Below are positions 62,227 to 64,000 of a DNA stretch of 64,000 nt, piece after piece; positions within the stretch are counted from its first letter, which is position 1, and each line of letters starts with the position of its first letter. A program made the translations under genes and the position numbers. The DNA is from Planctomycetota bacterium. Its GTDB lineage: Bacteria > Planctomycetota > Phycisphaerae > Sedimentisphaerales > Anaerobacaceae. The notes below the pieces were generated by a model, which saw only the letters and a list, made by a program, of their open reading frames with translations, was not told where the DNA came from and ran no database searches. Location of the stretch: contig VRUL01000018.1 of assembly GCA_019456145.1 (NCBI GenBank), forward strand, positions 37,572 through 101,571, given 5' to 3'.

Positions 62227-63405
62227 CTAAACGTATTCCCAATCCCGCAACCATTCGTATTCTTTGGGAAGATTAGCCCATCGCTCGTCGGTAATACGCA
62301 TAAGCCACTCTTTCTCTGCCGCTGTCACTCCAAGCGGCCGAGTGTACGAAGCCCGTGCTGCGTTCTCAACTTCATAGACCGTTGACAGCCCCGGTACTGA
62401 GGCGGTGATTGCTTCATTGGCAAGGATACATTGAAGCGTCAGCCGTGCCATATCGTTCTCATCCTTGCTGCCGACGCCCATTACCGGGAACTTGACTTTG
62501 CCGATGCTCTTGAAAAGGTCCCCACCGAAGTAGGGCTTGATAGTGACAAGGCCGACATCCTTGTCAATGAGTTTCTGGAAAATGCTTTGGGTCTTGTCGG
62601 AACCGTAGCCCGGATTGACTTCCTGGACGTTACCCTTTATCGGTGCCTCGCCTTTGGCCCTGGTCTTTGCGCTGCAGGGGAAGACAAACATCTCAAATTC
62701 AGGATATTTTCCAATAATGTGCTCGAACCAGGGACGGGAATGAGATGACATCCCAAGATGCCTCACTTTCCCGGCCTTATGCAGCTTCTGGAAGGTCTCT
62801 ATGAGAGACTCGACCTCTGCATCGGTATTGGATCCGTTCATTTTTGCCTGGGGACGCCAGATGTCAAGATAATCGGTCTGGAGCATGCGCAGGCATGTAT
62901 CGACGTTGTGGGTCTGGGCCTTGACGTTGCAGAAGTTTGAGTTCCGCGGCCCAAGGTTATGGATATCGGCGGCCACGTACATCTTTTCACGCCTGCCTTT
63001 CAGGGCCACCCCGTAGCTGAGGCACTCGGCGGCGGTAGTGATGTCCAGGTAGTTGATGCCGGTATCGATACAGGCGCTGATGACCTCGGTGCGGTTCTTA
63101 GCGACGTCCGCAGGTACTTTCTCATTTGCAAAACTATCCCAGTATCGGCCGGCGTTGCGGTTTTTCCAGTGGCCGCCCAGGCTGACCTCGGAAACCATCA
63201 AACCTGATTTCCCCAATTTGCGATAGTGCATTTTTTGGTTGAAGTTGAGAATGCTGGCTGAACTGCTCTGTGCGGGGCCGGGGGCCGAACAGCAAGACTT
63301 GGTCTCGGCTTGTCCCTTGCCTGTCAATGCACCGGCGACTGTGCCGGCAGCGGCCAGAGAAGTATTACGCATGAAAGCTCTTCGTGAAAGTTTATCGTTC
63401 TTCAT
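62227..63405 (-). CDS. Tat-exported aldo/keto reductase
   Basis: 392 aa from MKNDKL (AGGAG 6 nt before; a TTG 18 bp upstream is weaker). The leader LSRRAFMRN is a twin-arginine signal. The (beta/alpha)8 barrel of the AKR family is seen in GKSGLMVSEVSLGG, CIDTGINYLDI and VRHLGMSSHS, with YLDIW as the fourth-strand region. NADPH-dependent use outside the cytoplasm is uncertain, but such proteins are common beside DUF1080 and cytochrome genes in planctomycetes and may act on keto-sugars. Confidence 0.85.
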   Translation of the reverse strand: MKNDKLSRRAFMRNTSLAAAGTVAGALTGKGQAETKSCCSAPGPAQSSSASILNFNQKMHYRKLGKSGLMVSEVSLGGHWKNRNAGRYWDSFANEKVPADVAKNRTEVISACIDTGINYLDITTAAECLSYGVALKGRREKMYVAADIHNLGPRNSNFCNVKAQTHNVDTCLRMLQTDYLDIWRPQAKMNGSNTDAEVESLIETFQKLHKAGKVRHLGMSSHSRPWFEHIIGKYPEFEMFVFPCSAKTRAKGEAPIKGNVQEVNPGYGSDKTQSIFQKLIDKDVGLVTIKPYFGGDLFKSIGKVKFPVMGVGSKDENDMARLTLQCILANEAITASVPGLSTVYEVENAARASYTRPLGVTAAEKEWLMRITDERWANLPKEYEWLRDWEYV

Positions 63406-63769
63406 AGGTACTCTCCTTTTCAATTTGGATTGGCCTTGATATTGCCCCTCAACCTAAACCGCGATTTCGCATATTATCACCTCAAGGTCTAATAATCACG
63501 AACTATCGCTTAATATGATGACACAATCCGGGGCAAATGTCAACATCATTTCCACCGTTTTTTTGCATTCTATATATATCTTATAAGAAGTCTCAACACT
63601 ATGCTACAAAGTATTGACCAATAAAGCGGGAAAATACCGTTTTTTTCGGTGTTCGCCGATTGCAGGGCATGTTCTGTGCGTTTTCCCTGAGCACCATAAT
63701 TTCGGAGTGGATTATTGCTGTTGAAACAGGTACTTAGAATAATGTCGGGATGAAATGAGCGGGATAATT
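63406..63769. other. Spacer between the aldo/keto reductase and the beta-helix gene
   Basis: No gene. TTGACA on the minus strand (63538-63543) is a good -35 upstream of the aldo/keto reductase, with a poor -10 17 bp on (CATCAT). Confidence 0.45.
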
Positions 63770-64000
63770 CTACTCCCTATGATCCTCACACCAATGAAGG
63801 GCGATTAGGCGGAAGTCGAGGAAGTTCACTAAACAATCTCCATTCACATCACCTGCTACGATAGTCTCACAGGGTGGTTTACCGAAGTATGATTTACTCG
63901 CCTCGTTCGTGCCGCCATAGGCCCCCATATTGATAATCCCGCCATTCGGAAATGGCTCGTAACCTACGGGACTACTTGGATTACCTGCGTCAATACAGTA
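63770..64000 (-). CDS. Beta-helix/dockerin protein, C-terminal end (partial)
   Basis: 76 codons open to the right edge and end in TAG at 63770-63772. The part visible reads CIDAGNPSSP...GGIINMGAYGGTNEASKS, the conserved end of a parallel beta-helix domain of Phycisphaerae proteins, followed by GDVNGDCLVNFLDFRLIALHW, one dockerin-type calcium motif. The N-terminus and catalytic identity lie outside the window. Confidence 0.85.
   Translation of the reverse strand, partial: YCIDAGNPSSPVGYEPFPNGGIINMGAYGGTNEASKSYFGKPPCETIVAGDVNGDCLVNFLDFRLIALHWCEDHRE

Noticed and set aside
1..64000. CRISPR arrays, rRNA genes and phage structural genes
   Set aside because: None found: no regularly spaced direct repeats with unique spacers, no conserved rRNA blocks, and no capsid, portal or terminase motifs.

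Overview
The window looks like a chromosomal contig from an uncultured marine or sediment planctomycete, most plausibly class Phycisphaerae near the Sedimentisphaerales. The reasons are formylglycine sulfatases with Tat leaders, several secreted proteins ending in dockerin-like repeats, pseudopilins with a His-Gly-Asp-Gly C-terminal block, VIT/vWA and DUF1080 proteins, and gene-poor spacers crowded with dispersed repeats. The taxonomic call is inference; no rRNA is present.

Layout. 1-1.7 kb: an ABC-2 exporter pair. 1.9-9.7 kb: a minus-strand polysaccharide-degradation operon of three SASA-type acetylesterases (one fused to a GH29 fucosidase domain, two carrying an inserted PA14-like domain) and a sulfatase, with a good promoter at 9734-9761. 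10.2-13.8 kb: an AT-rich two-gene unit, a small unknown protein plus an AAA ATPase fused to two LexA/S24-like domains, which is a candidate undescribed defence or stress system. 13.8-15 kb: a repeat-filled spacer. 15-25 kb: a VIT-vWA-HEAT protein, an ADP-ribosylglycohydrolase, and a plus-strand trio (TIM-barrel epimerase-like, GH32-like propeller, sulfatase). 25.2-29.2 kb: a DNA adenine methyltransferase with a translationally coupled PD-(D/E)XK protein, a candidate restriction-modification system. 29.2-30.4 kb: a second repeat-filled spacer sharing elements with the first. 30.4-40 kb: a small lipoprotein, YdjC-like deacetylase, gamma-glutamyltransferase-like protein, two broken Kelch or FG-GAP genes, a subtilase with dockerin repeats, tRNA-Arg(CCU), a parallel beta-helix protein and a truncated tRNA-Arg copy. 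40-53.7 kb: two ECF sigma / membrane-protein pairs, twin pseudopilins, an HTH pseudo-receiver protein, a DegT aminotransferase, a PhoD-like phosphatase, a HAD phosphatase, a DUF434 protein, an RNase Z-like protein and a PadR/membrane-protein pair. 53.7-56.4 kb: repeat spacer and small AT-rich membrane proteins. 56.4-64 kb: GH130, a REP-associated transposase beside its own REP hairpins, a GT4 glycosyltransferase, a nucleotide-sugar dehydrogenase, a multiheme cytochrome fused to DUF1080, a Tat-exported aldo/keto reductase, and the end of a beta-helix/dockerin protein.

How it fits together. Much of the window suits scavenging of sulfated, O-acetylated, fucose-containing polysaccharide: sulfatases and acetylesterases strip substituents, a fucosidase and other exported carbohydrate-active proteins cut the glycan, and ECF sigma factors may control envelope responses. 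Between these modules lie two defence-like loci and a rich set of repeats. The notable repeats are a conserved promoter plus double tetraloop-hairpin element in two copies, a roughly 105-bp element in three copies whose frame is preserved, small hairpins of which one sits inside another repeat, and duplications around tRNA-Arg.
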